64,000 nt of DNA from Solirubrobacter deserti (GCF_003344625.1 NZ_QPKJ02000006.1:186001-250000); one strand, 5' to 3'; counted from the stretch's first letter, positions 25,567 to 34,326 are shown. The notes: generated by a model not told the origin, from the letters alone. Numbers and translations are program-made.

Positions 25567-26522
25567 TTGCAGGTCTCGATCTTCGAGCTCGTCCCGGCCT
25601 CGATGCAACGGGTCGTGCGCTTGCTCAGCCCGTTCGCGCGCACGCCCCACTTGAAGTAGCTGCCGGTGGCCCCGAACTTGTAGGTGCCGTTGCCGGTCCG
25701 GCCGAGCGTCACGCGGATCTCGATGCTTCCGCCCGCGCGCACGGTCTTGCCGACGAGCTTGTCGAGCGAGACCGTGCCGGTCTTCTTTGCGCGCACCGTC
25801 TGGGACCCGCAGCCGGAGCAGCGGGCGACGACCTTGGCGCCCTTGGGCACGCGGTCGACGACCAGCCGCGAGAGCTGCACCCCGTTGCCGCCGGTGCGGT
25901 TGAAGCCGACGCCGGGCACGACCCGCAGCTCGGGCGGGCACCCGCCGAAGCGCGCGATGCCGGGCACGTCCTGGCACTTGTCGAGCCCGTCGAGCTCGCC
26001 GTCGCCGTCCGTGTCGGGGAAGTAGTCGACGCTCAGCGTCGCCACGCCGCCCGTCGCCGCGGCGCCGCCGACCTGGATCGTGTAGCTCTTGCCCTTCTCC
26101 ACGTCCAGCCGCAGCTCGCCGCCGGGGGCCGCCGTGCAGTCGACCATGCGCGTGATCTGGGAGTTGGCCTGGCTCCACTCGTAGACCACCACCACGGGGG
26201 TGAACCCGACCGCGGCCGCGGAGACCTCCACGCCGCCGCCGGCCTGCGGCGTGAGGTCGTACCAGACGGTCTTGCCGAACGGCGTCCCCTTGCAGTTCGT
26301 GTTCTCCGTCGTCCCGCCCCCGAGCGTCTGCCCGTCACGCGACGGGTTGAACAGGTCGGGCTGGGTCGTGGCCTCGGTCAGGTCCACGGTGTTGGTGAAC
26401 TCGACGCGGTCGACCGGCAACGACGCGAGGTAGTTGTCGTTCACCGGAGGCGCGGCGAGCGCGGAAGGAGCAGCCACCGCGAGGGTGGCCGCGGCGGCGA
26501 TCAGGCTGGGGACGATTCGCAT
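25563..26522 (-). CDS. Secreted protein with calcium-binding repeat, first gene of operon
   Basis: 319 residues; signal peptide ending near ALAAPPVNDNY. The N-terminal ~140 residues resemble PPC-type beta domains (KTVWYDLTPQAGG..SYTIQVGG). A short TSP3 motif DTDGDGELDGLDKCQD follows (~170), then a Cys-containing beta domain with CSGCGSQ. ATG at 26522 has a GGAG box seven bases upstream; a GTG at 26534 would bury that box. It heads a three-gene operon coupled by GTGA overlaps, so the three surface proteins are probably made together. Function unknown. Confidence 0.78.
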   Translation of the reverse strand: MRIVPSLIAAAATLAVAAPSALAAPPVNDNYLASLPVDRVEFTNTVDLTEATTQPDLFNPSRDGQTLGGGTTENTNCKGTPFGKTVWYDLTPQAGGGVEVSAAAVGFTPVVVVYEWSQANSQITRMVDCTAAPGGELRLDVEKGKSYTIQVGGAAATGGVATLSVDYFPDTDGDGELDGLDKCQDVPGIARFGGCPPELRVVPGVGFNRTGGNGVQLSRLVVDRVPKGAKVVARCSGCGSQTVRAKKTGTVSLDKLVGKTVRAGGSIEIRVTLGRTGNGTYKFGATGSYFKWGVRANGLSKRTTRCIEAGTSSKIETCK

Positions 26523-26593
26523 GCTGTTCTCCACTCGAACACACTGGGGGCGGACTCGTCAACCCGCTTTCTGTCCGTGAGTAGCGGTCCGGG

Positions 26594-27580
26594 CTACCAG
26601 GAGTGCCCGACGAGCACGGGCTCCGGGTGCAGGTCGACGCCGAACCTGGCCCGCACGCCCGCGGCGATCTCGCGCGCGAGCGCCATCAGCTCGGCGGTGG
26701 TCGCCTCGCCGCGGTTGACGAGCGCCAGCGTGTGCTTGGTGGAGATCCCGGCGCGTCCGTCTCCGTACCCCTTGTGGAAGCCCGCGCGCTCGATCAGCCA
26801 CGCCGCGGACGTCTTGATCCGCCCGTCCGGCTCGGGCCAGCCCGGCGGATCGCCCGGGATCGCGGCCCACTGCGCGTGCTCGAGGATCGGGTTGGTGAAG
26901 AACGAGCCGGCGCTGACGGAGTCCGGGTCACCCGGGTCGATCACCATGCCCTTGCCGCGCCGCAGCCCCAGCACCGCCTCACGCACCTGCGCGAGCGGAG
27001 CGACCCCGCCCACCGGTACGTCCAGCGTCCGGCACAGCTCGGCGTAGGTGAGCGGGCCCGAGACGGCGGACGGCCGCAGCCGGAATCCGACCGCCAGCAC
27101 GGTCCAGCGGTCGTGGTACTTGAACACGCTGTGGCGGTAGGCGAAGCCGCACTCCGCTGAGCTCATGGTGCGCACCTCGCCGGTCTCACGGTCATACGCG
27201 CGCACCCAGGCGATCGTCTGCGAGACGTCCTGCCCGTAGGCGCCGACGTTCTGGATGGGCGTCGCGCCGGTCGAGCCCGGGATGCCGGACAGGCACTCCA
27301 TCCCCGCCAGCTCGTGCTCGACCGCGTAGGCGACGACCGCGTCCCACGACTCCCCGGCGGCCACCGCGAGCACGTCACCCTCGAGCGCGATCCCGCGCGT
27401 GCGCACGAGCACGACCGTCCCGGGCAGGTCCTCGTCGGGCAGGACGACGTTGGAGCCGCCGGCCAGCACGAGCGTCGGGCGGTCGCGCACGGCCGCGAGC
27501 AGCTCCGCGTCCGTCTCGGCGGTGATCACGCGCTCGGCGGAGCCGCCCAGGCGCAGCGTGGTGAGGGCGGCGAGCCGCAT
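26594..27580 (-). CDS. murB: UDP-N-acetylenolpyruvoylglucosamine reductase
   Basis: 328 residues. FAD-binding LVLAGGSNVVLPD (~36-48), GIPGSTGATPIQNVGAYGQ (~100-118), the catalytic Ser in SAGSFFTNPI (~213-222) and a C-terminal Glu in LHPEPVLVG identify a type I MurB. It reduces UDP-GlcNAc-enolpyruvate to UDP-MurNAc in the cytoplasm for peptidoglycan synthesis. The start ATG at 27580 faces cofD across a 31-base gap. Confidence 0.95.
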   Translation of the reverse strand: MRLAALTTLRLGGSAERVITAETDAELLAAVRDRPTLVLAGGSNVVLPDEDLPGTVVLVRTRGIALEGDVLAVAAGESWDAVVAYAVEHELAGMECLSGIPGSTGATPIQNVGAYGQDVSQTIAWVRAYDRETGEVRTMSSAECGFAYRHSVFKYHDRWTVLAVGFRLRPSAVSGPLTYAELCRTLDVPVGGVAPLAQVREAVLGLRRGKGMVIDPGDPDSVSAGSFFTNPILEHAQWAAIPGDPPGWPEPDGRIKTSAAWLIERAGFHKGYGDGRAGISTKHTLALVNRGEATTAELMALAREIAAGVRARFGVDLHPEPVLVGHSW

Positions 27581-27594
27581 GCGCCGCCTCAGGC

Positions 27595-27600
27595 TATAAG
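27595..27600 (+). promoter_or_regulatory. Candidate -10 element of cofDCE
   Basis: TATAAG lies twelve bases before the cofD GTG, in the 31-base gap between murB and cofD. This spacing would give an almost leaderless cofD transcript. No good -35 box was recognised. Confidence 0.35.
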
Positions 27601-27611
27601 GTCCCTGCCCA

Positions 27612-28502
27612 GTGTCTGTCGTCCTCCTTGCCGGGGGTACCGGAGGCGCGAAGCTGGCCCGTGGCCTGCTGGACGAGCTCGGGCCCGAACTGGTCGTCAT
27701 CGCCAACACCGGCGACGACGTCGAGATCTACGGCGCCCACGTCTCCCCCGACCCCGACCTGATCACCTTCTGGCTCGCCGACGCCATCGACGACCGCGGC
27801 TGGGGCCTGGCCGGTGACACCTTCCACGCCATGGACCAGCTGCGCGCGCTCGGCGAGCAGATCTGGTTCAACCTCGGCGACCGCGACCTCGCGATCGGCC
27901 TGCACCGCGCACAACGGCTCGCCGCCGGCGCGCGGCTCACGCACACGATCGACGAGCTGCGGCGCGCGTTCGCCGTCCCGGCGCGCGTGCTGGTCCCGAC
28001 GGACGCGCCGCTGCGCACGTTCATCCGCAGCGGCGGGAACTGGAACGCGTTCCAGGAGTTCATGATCCGCGTCAAGGGTCCGCTGGAGGACGTCGAGTAC
28101 CGCGCCGCGGCCGCGCCCGAACCGACCCCGGAGGCGCTGGAGGCGATCGCCGAGGCGCGCGCGATCGTCGTCGGCCCGAGCAACCCGGTGCTGTCGATCG
28201 ACCCGATCCTGGCCGTGCTCGGCGAGGCGATCCGCGCCGCCGACGCACCCGTGGTGGCCGTGTCCCCGCTCGTGCGCGGCGCCGTGCTCAAGGGCCCGAC
28301 CGCCGACTGCCTGACGTGGGCGGGCCAGACGCTCGACTCCGACGGCATCGCCGACCACTACGGCAGCCTGCTCGACGGGCTGGTGGCCGATCAGCGCACG
28401 GACCTGGTGCCCACGCTGGAGACCGACGTCGAGCTCGGCGATCCCGAGTCCCGCCGCCGGGTGGCGGCGTCGGTGCTCGAGTTCGCCGCTGCGCTAGCTT
28501 GA
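27612..28502 (+). CDS. cofD: 2-phospho-L-lactate transferase (CofD/FbiA)
   Basis: 296 residues. GGTGGAKLARGL at the N-terminus, IANTGDDVEIYG (~35-46), LGDRDLAIGLHR (~90) and GPSNPVLSIDPIL (~190-202) are the family hallmarks. It transfers the phospholactyl or phosphoenolpyruvyl group onto the deazaflavin Fo to make F420-0 or dehydro-F420-0. The GTG at 27612 is used. It opens the cofD-cofC-cofE operon, which supplies the coenzyme used by the F420 enzymes of the catabolic island. Confidence 0.95.
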   Translation: MSVVLLAGGTGGAKLARGLLDELGPELVVIANTGDDVEIYGAHVSPDPDLITFWLADAIDDRGWGLAGDTFHAMDQLRALGEQIWFNLGDRDLAIGLHRAQRLAAGARLTHTIDELRRAFAVPARVLVPTDAPLRTFIRSGGNWNAFQEFMIRVKGPLEDVEYRAAAAPEPTPEALEAIAEARAIVVGPSNPVLSIDPILAVLGEAIRAADAPVVAVSPLVRGAVLKGPTADCLTWAGQTLDSDGIADHYGSLLDGLVADQRTDLVPTLETDVELGDPESRRRVAASVLEFAAALA

Positions 28503-28511
28503 GCCACCGCC

Positions 28512-29144
28512 ATGCGGACCGTCGCGATCCTCCCCGTGAAGTCGTTCAGCCGCGCCAAGTCGCGGCTCGGCCAGGCGTTCCCCGACCGCCCGGCGCTTGC
28601 CGCCGCGATGGTCGCGGACGTGCTCGACGCGCTGTTCGCCGCGCCCTCGCTGGACGGCGTGGTCGTGGTGACCGCCGAGCCGGTCGCCTCCCGGGTGGCC
28701 GCGGAGATGGGGGCCGAGGTGGTCCACGACCCGGCCGAGACCGGCCAGTCGGACGCGGTGTTGCGCGGCGTCGACGCGACGGACGCGGAGCGGGTCCTGC
28801 TCGTCCCCGGCGACTGCCCCGCGCTCGATCCCGCCGAGGTCGAGGCGCTGCTCGCGCACGCCGCGCCGGTCGTGATCGTCCCCGACCGCCACGGGACGGG
28901 CACGAACGCGCTGCTGCTCTCCCCGCCGCGCGTGATGACGCCGGCGTTCGGCGAGGGCTCGTTCGAGCGCCACTCGCGGCTCGCGCGCGAAGCCGGGATC
29001 GACCCGGAGGTCGCGCCCGTGCGGACGCTCGGTCTCGACGTGGACACGCCGGACGACCTGGACGCGCTGCGGCGCGCGCTCTCGAGCTTCGCGGGCGGCG
29101 CCGTCCGCACGCGCGCGCTCCTCGACGAAGCGCTCGCCGCCTAA
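28512..29144 (+). CDS. cofC: 2-phospho-L-lactate (or PEP) guanylyltransferase
   Basis: 210 residues with a Rossmann-like nucleotidyltransferase fold: ILPVKSFSRAKSRL at the N-terminus, VLLVPGDCPALDPAEV (~100-115), PDRHGTGTNALLL (~127-139) and LDVDTPDDLDAL (~180-191). It makes the guanylated donor used by CofD. The gap from the cofD stop is nine bases. Actinobacterial homologues (FbiD) use phosphoenolpyruvate; sequence alone does not decide which substrate is used here. Confidence 0.92.
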   Translation: MRTVAILPVKSFSRAKSRLGQAFPDRPALAAAMVADVLDALFAAPSLDGVVVVTAEPVASRVAAEMGAEVVHDPAETGQSDAVLRGVDATDAERVLLVPGDCPALDPAEVEALLAHAAPVVIVPDRHGTGTNALLLSPPRVMTPAFGEGSFERHSRLAREAGIDPEVAPVRTLGLDVDTPDDLDALRRALSSFAGGAVRTRALLDEALAA

Positions 29145-29876
29145 GTGATCGAGCTGCTCGCCCTGCCCGGCCTCCCGGAGGTGCGCCCGGGTGACGACCT
29201 CGCGCGCCTGATCCTGGACACCGGCACCGAGCTCACCGCCGATGACGTCCTCGTCGTCGCCCACAAGGTCGTGTCCAAGGCCGAAGGCCGCGTGGTCGAC
29301 CTCGGCGACGTCACGCCCGGCGAACGCGCCCGCCGGCTCGCCGCCGACCACGGCAAGGACCCACGCCACGTCGAGGTCGTGCTGTCGGAGGCCGCGCAGC
29401 TCGTCCGGGCCGACGGCGGGCGCCTGATCTGCCGCACCCGGCACGGGTTCGTGTGCGCGAACGCAGGAGTCGATCAGTCCAACGCTTCCCACCCGGATCA
29501 GCTGATCCTGCTGCCGCTCGACCCCGACGCCTCGGCGCGCCGGCTGCGCGCCGCGCTCCCCAACCGGCCGGCGGTGATCATCACCGACTCGTTCGGGCGC
29601 GCGTGGCGCACGGGCCAGTGCGAGGTGGCGATCGGCGCCGCCGGGATCATCGCGCTCGAGGACTGGCGCGGCCAGCCGGACACGCAGGGCCGCGAGCTGC
29701 ACGCGACGATGATCGCCGTCGCGGACGAAGCCGCCGCGGCCGCCGACCTCGCGCGTGCCAAGGACTCACGCGAGCCGGCGATCCGCGTGCGCGGCCTGCA
29801 CCGGCACATCACCCCGGAAGACGGTGCGGGCGTCGCGCCGCTCATCCGCCGCCTGGAGGACGACCTCTTCCGCTGA
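29145..29876 (+). CDS. cofE: Coenzyme F420-0:L-glutamate ligase (stand-alone)
   Basis: 243 residues. VVAHKVVSKAEGRVV (~38-52), HGFVCANAGVDQSNA (~104-118) and ITDSFGRAWRTGQ are CofE/FbiB-N signatures. It adds the polyglutamate tail to F420-0. GTG follows the cofC stop with no gap (TAAGTG). Unlike mycobacterial FbiB there is no C-terminal flavin reductase domain, so if this organism makes dehydro-F420-0 the reductase must be encoded elsewhere. Confidence 0.93.
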   Translation: MIELLALPGLPEVRPGDDLARLILDTGTELTADDVLVVAHKVVSKAEGRVVDLGDVTPGERARRLAADHGKDPRHVEVVLSEAAQLVRADGGRLICRTRHGFVCANAGVDQSNASHPDQLILLPLDPDASARRLRAALPNRPAVIITDSFGRAWRTGQCEVAIGAAGIIALEDWRGQPDTQGRELHATMIAVADEAAAAADLARAKDSREPAIRVRGLHRHITPEDGAGVAPLIRRLEDDLFR

Positions 29877-29893
29877 TCGGACAAGCGTCCAAA

Positions 29894-29909
29894 TGGGGTC
29901 GACGCCCCA
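29894..29909. terminator. Short GC hairpin after cofE
   Basis: TGGGG-TCGACG-CCCCA, followed by CTTT, lies 18 bases after the cofE stop. A short stem and minimal T-run make it a weak terminator candidate. The following leader also has a small hairpin (GGCAC-ACGGAG-GTGCC near 29950-29963) whose loop holds the ribosome-binding GGAG of the subtilase gene. Confidence 0.4.
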
Positions 29910-29971
29910 CTTTCCCGCCGATGAATGGGCAAGTTAGCCCGATCAGCAGGCACACGGAGGTGCCCTGAAAC

Positions 29972-31648
29972 GTGTCGATTCCCAGTTCTAGCCGTGCGCG
30001 CAGGAGCGCAGTAGCGGCCCTTCTCGCGGTAGCGGTACCGCTGACGGCGGCGACGTCCGCCAGCGCGGCACCGAACGCGGCGCAGAAGCTCGCGTCCGCC
30101 GCGAAGCAGCACCCGAACAAGCGCGTCACCGCCATCGTCCAGTTCAAGTCCTCGGTGTCCGAGGGCAAGGCCAAGGCGATCGTGAAGGCCCACAAGGGCA
30201 AGGTCACGGACAAGCTCCCGGCCGTCAACGGCTTCGCGGTCAAGCTGCCCGCCAAGCAGGCGGGCGTGCTGAAGACCGTCAAGGGCGTCGCGAACGTCAC
30301 GCTTAACACCAAGGTCAACACCACCGGCGTGTCGGCCGAGCAGCTGGTCACCAACTTCCCGAAGACCACCGGCGCCGACCAGGCGTGGGCGCAGGGCATC
30401 ACCGGCAAGGGCATCGGCGTCGCGGTCATCGACTCCGGCGTCAACGGCGACATCGCGGACTTCAAGAACGCCGACGGCTCGTCGCGCATCACCAACGTCA
30501 TCTCCAACCCGGGCGCGCTGACCGCGGGCGACCCGGTCGGCCACGGCACGCACGTCGCGGGCATCGTGGCCGGCAACTCGGCCTACCGCACCGACGGCCT
30601 GGCCGGCAAGTACGCCGGCATCGCGCCGGAGGCGGACATCGTCGCCATCAAGACCTCGGACGAGCTCGGCAACTCGACCGTCCTGGACGTCATCAACGCG
30701 CTGCAGTTCGTCGTCGAGCGCAAGGACGAGCTCAACATCCGCGTCGTGAACCTGTCGGTGTCCTCGGACACGCCGGGCTCCTCGCAGGTCGACCCGCTCA
30801 ACGCGGCCGTCGAATTCGCCTGGCACGCCGGCATCGTCGTCGTGTCCGCCGTCGGCAACCGCGGCAACGCGGCCGACGCCGCCCAGTACGCGCCGGGCAA
30901 CGACCCGTACGTGATCTCCGTCGGCGCGACCGATGAAGCCGACACGCCGAACCCCGCCGACGACACGGTCGCGGCCTTCTCGAGCCGTGGCCGGAGCCAG
31001 GACGGCTTCGACAAGCCGGACGTGTTCGCGCCGGGCGCCAAGATCGTCGCCCCGCTGGCCGCCGGCTCGGCGTTCTCGCTGCTGGCCCCGGCCACCAGCA
31101 TCTTCGAGGGCGGCCAGTACGTCCGCATCGGTGGCACCTCGATGGCCGCTCCGGTCGTCGCCGGCGCCGCCGCCCTGGTCCTCCAGGCGCGCCCCGAGCT
31201 GAACCCCGACCAGGTCAAGGCCCTGCTCACGCAGAACGTCAGCCCGACCGCGGCCGGCGTCGGCTCGGTCAACGTCCCGGCCGCGCTCGCCGCGCAGCCC
31301 GGTGCGGCCAACGCCGGCCTGACGCCGAACCCGATCGTCAAACAGGCCCTGGTGGTCAACGGGATCGACCCGACGCGCGCCACCTGGACGCGCGCCACCT
31401 GGACGCGCGCCACCTGGACCCGGGCCACCTGGACCGGCTCCGTCTGGACCCGCGCCACGTGGACGGCGGGCGCCGCGCCCACCAACGCCCCGTGGGCGCG
31501 CGCCACCTGGACCTGCACGGCCTGCATCGGCTCCCCCGATGCGGTCGTCGACCCCACCCGCTCCACCTGGAGCCGCTCCACCTGGAGCCGTTCGACCTGG
31601 AGCCGTTCGACCTGGTCCCGCAGCACGTGGTCGAGCATCGAATGGTGA
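29972..31648 (+). CDS. Secreted S8 (subtilisin-like) serine protease with Trp-pentapeptide-repeat tail
   Basis: 558 residues. Signal peptide (~1-33), an inhibitor-I9-like prodomain (~45-115, TAIVQFKSSVSEG..), then the catalytic domain with Asp in VAVIDSGVNG (~153), His in GHGTHVAGI (~191) and Ser in GGTSMAAPV (~390). The last ~90 residues are repeats of R-[AS]-T-W-[TS], a DNA-level 15-bp tandem array, interrupted by a Cys-containing spacer (TWTCTACIG). The start is GTG at 29972 behind CGGAGG. It is probably a secreted or surface protease whose tail binds the cell envelope or folds as a small solenoid; this role is a guess. A 10-bp hairpin ends the transcript. Confidence 0.93.
   Translation: MSIPSSSRARRSAVAALLAVAVPLTAATSASAAPNAAQKLASAAKQHPNKRVTAIVQFKSSVSEGKAKAIVKAHKGKVTDKLPAVNGFAVKLPAKQAGVLKTVKGVANVTLNTKVNTTGVSAEQLVTNFPKTTGADQAWAQGITGKGIGVAVIDSGVNGDIADFKNADGSSRITNVISNPGALTAGDPVGHGTHVAGIVAGNSAYRTDGLAGKYAGIAPEADIVAIKTSDELGNSTVLDVINALQFVVERKDELNIRVVNLSVSSDTPGSSQVDPLNAAVEFAWHAGIVVVSAVGNRGNAADAAQYAPGNDPYVISVGATDEADTPNPADDTVAAFSSRGRSQDGFDKPDVFAPGAKIVAPLAAGSAFSLLAPATSIFEGGQYVRIGGTSMAAPVVAGAAALVLQARPELNPDQVKALLTQNVSPTAAGVGSVNVPAALAAQPGAANAGLTPNPIVKQALVVNGIDPTRATWTRATWTRATWTRATWTGSVWTRATWTAGAAPTNAPWARATWTCTACIGSPDAVVDPTRSTWSRSTWSRSTWSRSTWSRSTWSSIEW
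31371..31635 (+). repeat. 15-bp in-frame tandem repeats in the subtilase tail
   Basis: Two blocks of 15-bp units encode Trp-containing pentapeptides: 31371-31470 (unit around CGCGCCACCTGGACG, about six copies, some degenerate) and 31552-31635 (units around CGCTCCACCTGGAGC, later CGTTCGACCTGGAGC). The second block uses Ser where the first uses Ala/Thr. Near-identical codons in adjacent copies suggest recent expansion by slippage or recombination. Confidence 0.9.
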
Positions 31649-31703
31649 CCTCCGAAGAGCGCGCCACCTGGGGCGGCAAGTAACAACCAAGACCATCTCT
31701 CGT

Positions 31704-31728
31704 GCGAGCGGCCCCAGTGGCCGCTCGC
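31704..31728 (+). terminator. Hairpin terminator after the subtilase gene
   Basis: Arms GCGAGCGGCC (31704-31713) and GGCCGCTCGC (31719-31728) pair perfectly around CCAGT, followed by GGCGTTT. It lies about 55 bases after the subtilase stop and before the next coding region. Confidence 0.75.
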
Positions 31729-31751
31729 GGCGTTTAACCCCTCAAAACGGC

Positions 31752-34286
31752 GTGACCACGGCCGATCAAAAGGATGTGGGTGTCATACGCAAGATCGAGC
31801 CGATCTGGGGTCTCATCGTCGCGACGTCGGCGATCTCGGCGATCCTGTACTTCGTCTTCGTGCGCGACTTCGGCGCGATCCAGACGCCGGAGATCGCCTG
31901 GTACGTGATCGCGCTGCTCGTGCTCTTCACCGAGCGCTTCCCGGTCGAGCTCGAGTTCCGCCGCAGCTCGCACTCGTTCTCGCTGACCGACATCCCGCTC
32001 TCGGTCGCGCTCGTCTTCACCACCGGCTCGCACGCCTTCTGGGCGATCGTCGGCGGCTCGCTGGTCGCGCTGCTGCTGCGCCGCATGCCGCTCGTGAAGT
32101 TCTGCTTCAACGTCGCCCAGCTCGCGCTGGTGACGACGGTGATGCTGGTCGTCGTCCACCTCGCCGCGCAGCTCGACGACGACTTCGGCTGGCTGACGTG
32201 GGGCTCGGTCCTGCTCGCCACCCAGCTCGGCGGCGTGCTCACGATCGCCCAGATCCTCGCCGCGATCGTGCTCACCGAGGGCCACGTCTCCCGCGACCAG
32301 GTCCGCCAGATGTTCGGCATGGACTTCGTGGTGACGCTGACCGGCACCGCGATGGCGCTGGTGAGCTCCATCCTGTGGATCGAGCGCCCGGGCGCCGCGC
32401 CGCTGCTGGCGATCCCGATCCTTGTCGCCTTCATGGGCTACCGCGCCTACGTCCACGAGCGCCAGGGCCACGAGAAGGTCAAGTTCCTCTATGAGGCCAA
32501 CCGCACGCTGTCGGAGTCCCCGGAGGTCGCGATCGCGCTCGAGGGCCTGCTCGAGCGCGCGCTCGAGGCCTTCCGGGCCGAGCAGGCGGAGGTCATCCTG
32601 TTCGCCGGCGACGGCGGTGCGCCGCTGCGGACCGGGCTCGGCCCGGGCAGCGCCCGCGAGGCGATGACGCCGATGAACCGCGAAGCCGCCAACGCCCTGC
32701 GCGACCTCGCCGAGCGCTCCGAGACGGCCGTTGCGCTCACCGACCCGCTGTCGGCGGGGGAAGAGATCGCCGTCTATCTCTCCGAGCGCGGGGTCCGCCA
32801 CGGCATGCTCGGCGTGCTGCGCGGCGAGGACCGCGTGATCGGCACGCTGATGCTCGCCAACCGCTTCGGCCTGGCCCGTGGCTTCACCGACGGCGACCGC
32901 GCGCTGTTCGAGACGCTGGCCGCCAACGCGTCCGCCGCGCTCCAGTTCGACCGCCTCGAGCAGGCCGTCACCGAGCTGCGCGACCTGCAGGACCAGCTCA
33001 CCCACCAGGCTCACCACGATCCGCTGACCGGGCTCGCCAACCGCGCGCTGTTCTCTCAGCGCGTGCGCGAGGCGCTCGAGGGCAACGCCGCCGACAAGGT
33101 CGCGGTGATGTTCATCGACCTCGACGACTTCAAGGGCGTCAACGACACGCTCGGCCACGCCATCGGCGACGAGCTGCTGCGCGGCGTCGCGTCCCGGCTC
33201 GTGCGCTCCGTGCACCAGCAGGACGTCGTCGCACGCCTCGGCGGCGACGAGTTCGCCGTGCTCGTGCAGCGCGACAGCGCCGTCGAGCAGGGCGCGGTGG
33301 AGCTCGCCGAGCGCACGCTGACCGCGTTCCTGGGACCCGTGCAGGCCGGCGACAAGCCGCTCAACGTGTCGCTGTCGATCGGCATCGCCGCCACCCAGCA
33401 GCCGCGCACGCTCGTGGACGAGCTGCTGCGCGACGCCGACGTGGCCATGTACGAGGCCAAGGAGGGCGGCAAGCGCCGCTTCGCCGTCTTCACGCCCGCG
33501 ATGCGCGACTCGATCGTCCGCCGCCACGACCTCAAGGAGGAGCTGGCCGAGGCGATCTCCAACCGCGACCTGATGGTTCAGTACCAGCCGATCGTGGACA
33601 TCCAGACCGGCGAGGCCATCTCCGTGGAGGCGCTCGTGCGCTGGAACCACTCCGACCGCGGCCGCATCCCGCCGATGGAGTTCATCCCGCTCGCCGAGGA
33701 CACGGGCCTGATCGTGCCGCTCGGGCGCTACGTGCTCGAGGAGGCGTGCGCGTCGGTCGTCCAGCGCTCGCACACGCTGCAGGTGCAGGTGAACTTGAGC
33801 GCGATCGAGCTCGAGCACCCGGACCTCATCCAGACCATCACCGACGTGCTCGAGCGCACCGGGATCGCGCCCGGCCGGCTCGTGCTCGAGGTGACCGAGA
33901 CGCTGCTGGTCAAGGACGCCGAGCGCGGCGCGGCGACGCTGCAGCAGCTGCGCGACCTCGGCGTGCAGCTCGCGCTCGACGACTTCGGCACGGGCTACTC
34001 GTCACTGTCCTACTTGCGCAACCTGCCGCTCGACACGCTGAAGATCGCGCGCGAGTTCGTCGAGGGCCTGGCCTTCTCCGATCACGACGCCGCGTTCGTG
34101 CGCCTGATCGTCGGCCTGGCCAAGACGGTCGGCCTGAAGGTGGTCGCCGAGGGCATCGAGACGCGCGCCCAGCTGGACATGCTGCGCGAGATCGGCTGCG
34201 ACCTCGGGCAGGGCTACTACTTCGCCGCACCGATGGACGTCGACGCGGACTGGGAGTCCGCGCCGGTCGCCGCGGCCCTCGTGTAG
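31752..34286 (+). CDS. Membrane GAF-GGDEF-EAL protein (cyclic di-GMP turnover)
   Basis: About 844 residues. Roughly eight membrane helices (1-245) are followed by a GAF domain (~260-400), a short coiled coil, GGDEF (intact motif RLGGDEF near 497) and EAL (EALVRW near 625, DDFGTGYSS, EGIET). Both catalytic motifs look competent, while the RxxD inhibitory site is HQQD and so is probably lost. The start is uncertain: GTG at 31752 lacks a ribosome site, and GTG at 31776 has AAAGGA too close. The membrane-GAF-GGDEF order recalls PelD, the c-di-GMP receptor of Pel systems, and a Pel-like locus begins 1 kb downstream. Confidence 0.9.
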   Translation: MTTADQKDVGVIRKIEPIWGLIVATSAISAILYFVFVRDFGAIQTPEIAWYVIALLVLFTERFPVELEFRRSSHSFSLTDIPLSVALVFTTGSHAFWAIVGGSLVALLLRRMPLVKFCFNVAQLALVTTVMLVVVHLAAQLDDDFGWLTWGSVLLATQLGGVLTIAQILAAIVLTEGHVSRDQVRQMFGMDFVVTLTGTAMALVSSILWIERPGAAPLLAIPILVAFMGYRAYVHERQGHEKVKFLYEANRTLSESPEVAIALEGLLERALEAFRAEQAEVILFAGDGGAPLRTGLGPGSAREAMTPMNREAANALRDLAERSETAVALTDPLSAGEEIAVYLSERGVRHGMLGVLRGEDRVIGTLMLANRFGLARGFTDGDRALFETLAANASAALQFDRLEQAVTELRDLQDQLTHQAHHDPLTGLANRALFSQRVREALEGNAADKVAVMFIDLDDFKGVNDTLGHAIGDELLRGVASRLVRSVHQQDVVARLGGDEFAVLVQRDSAVEQGAVELAERTLTAFLGPVQAGDKPLNVSLSIGIAATQQPRTLVDELLRDADVAMYEAKEGGKRRFAVFTPAMRDSIVRRHDLKEELAEAISNRDLMVQYQPIVDIQTGEAISVEALVRWNHSDRGRIPPMEFIPLAEDTGLIVPLGRYVLEEACASVVQRSHTLQVQVNLSAIELEHPDLIQTITDVLERTGIAPGRLVLEVTETLLVKDAERGAATLQQLRDLGVQLALDDFGTGYSSLSYLRNLPLDTLKIAREFVEGLAFSDHDAAFVRLIVGLAKTVGLKVVAEGIETRAQLDMLREIGCDLGQGYYFAAPMDVDADWESAPVAAALV

Positions 34287-34326
34287 TTCTGTTTCGAACA
34301 TCGCCGCGCGCCGTGCGTATCCCGGG

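Noticed and set aside
29880..29971. Riboswitch in the subtilase leader
   Set aside because: Small hairpins are present but I could not match a known riboswitch consensus.
31371..31635. Possible CRISPR-like array
   Set aside because: The repeats are contiguous 15-bp in-frame coding units without spacers, and no cas genes are present.
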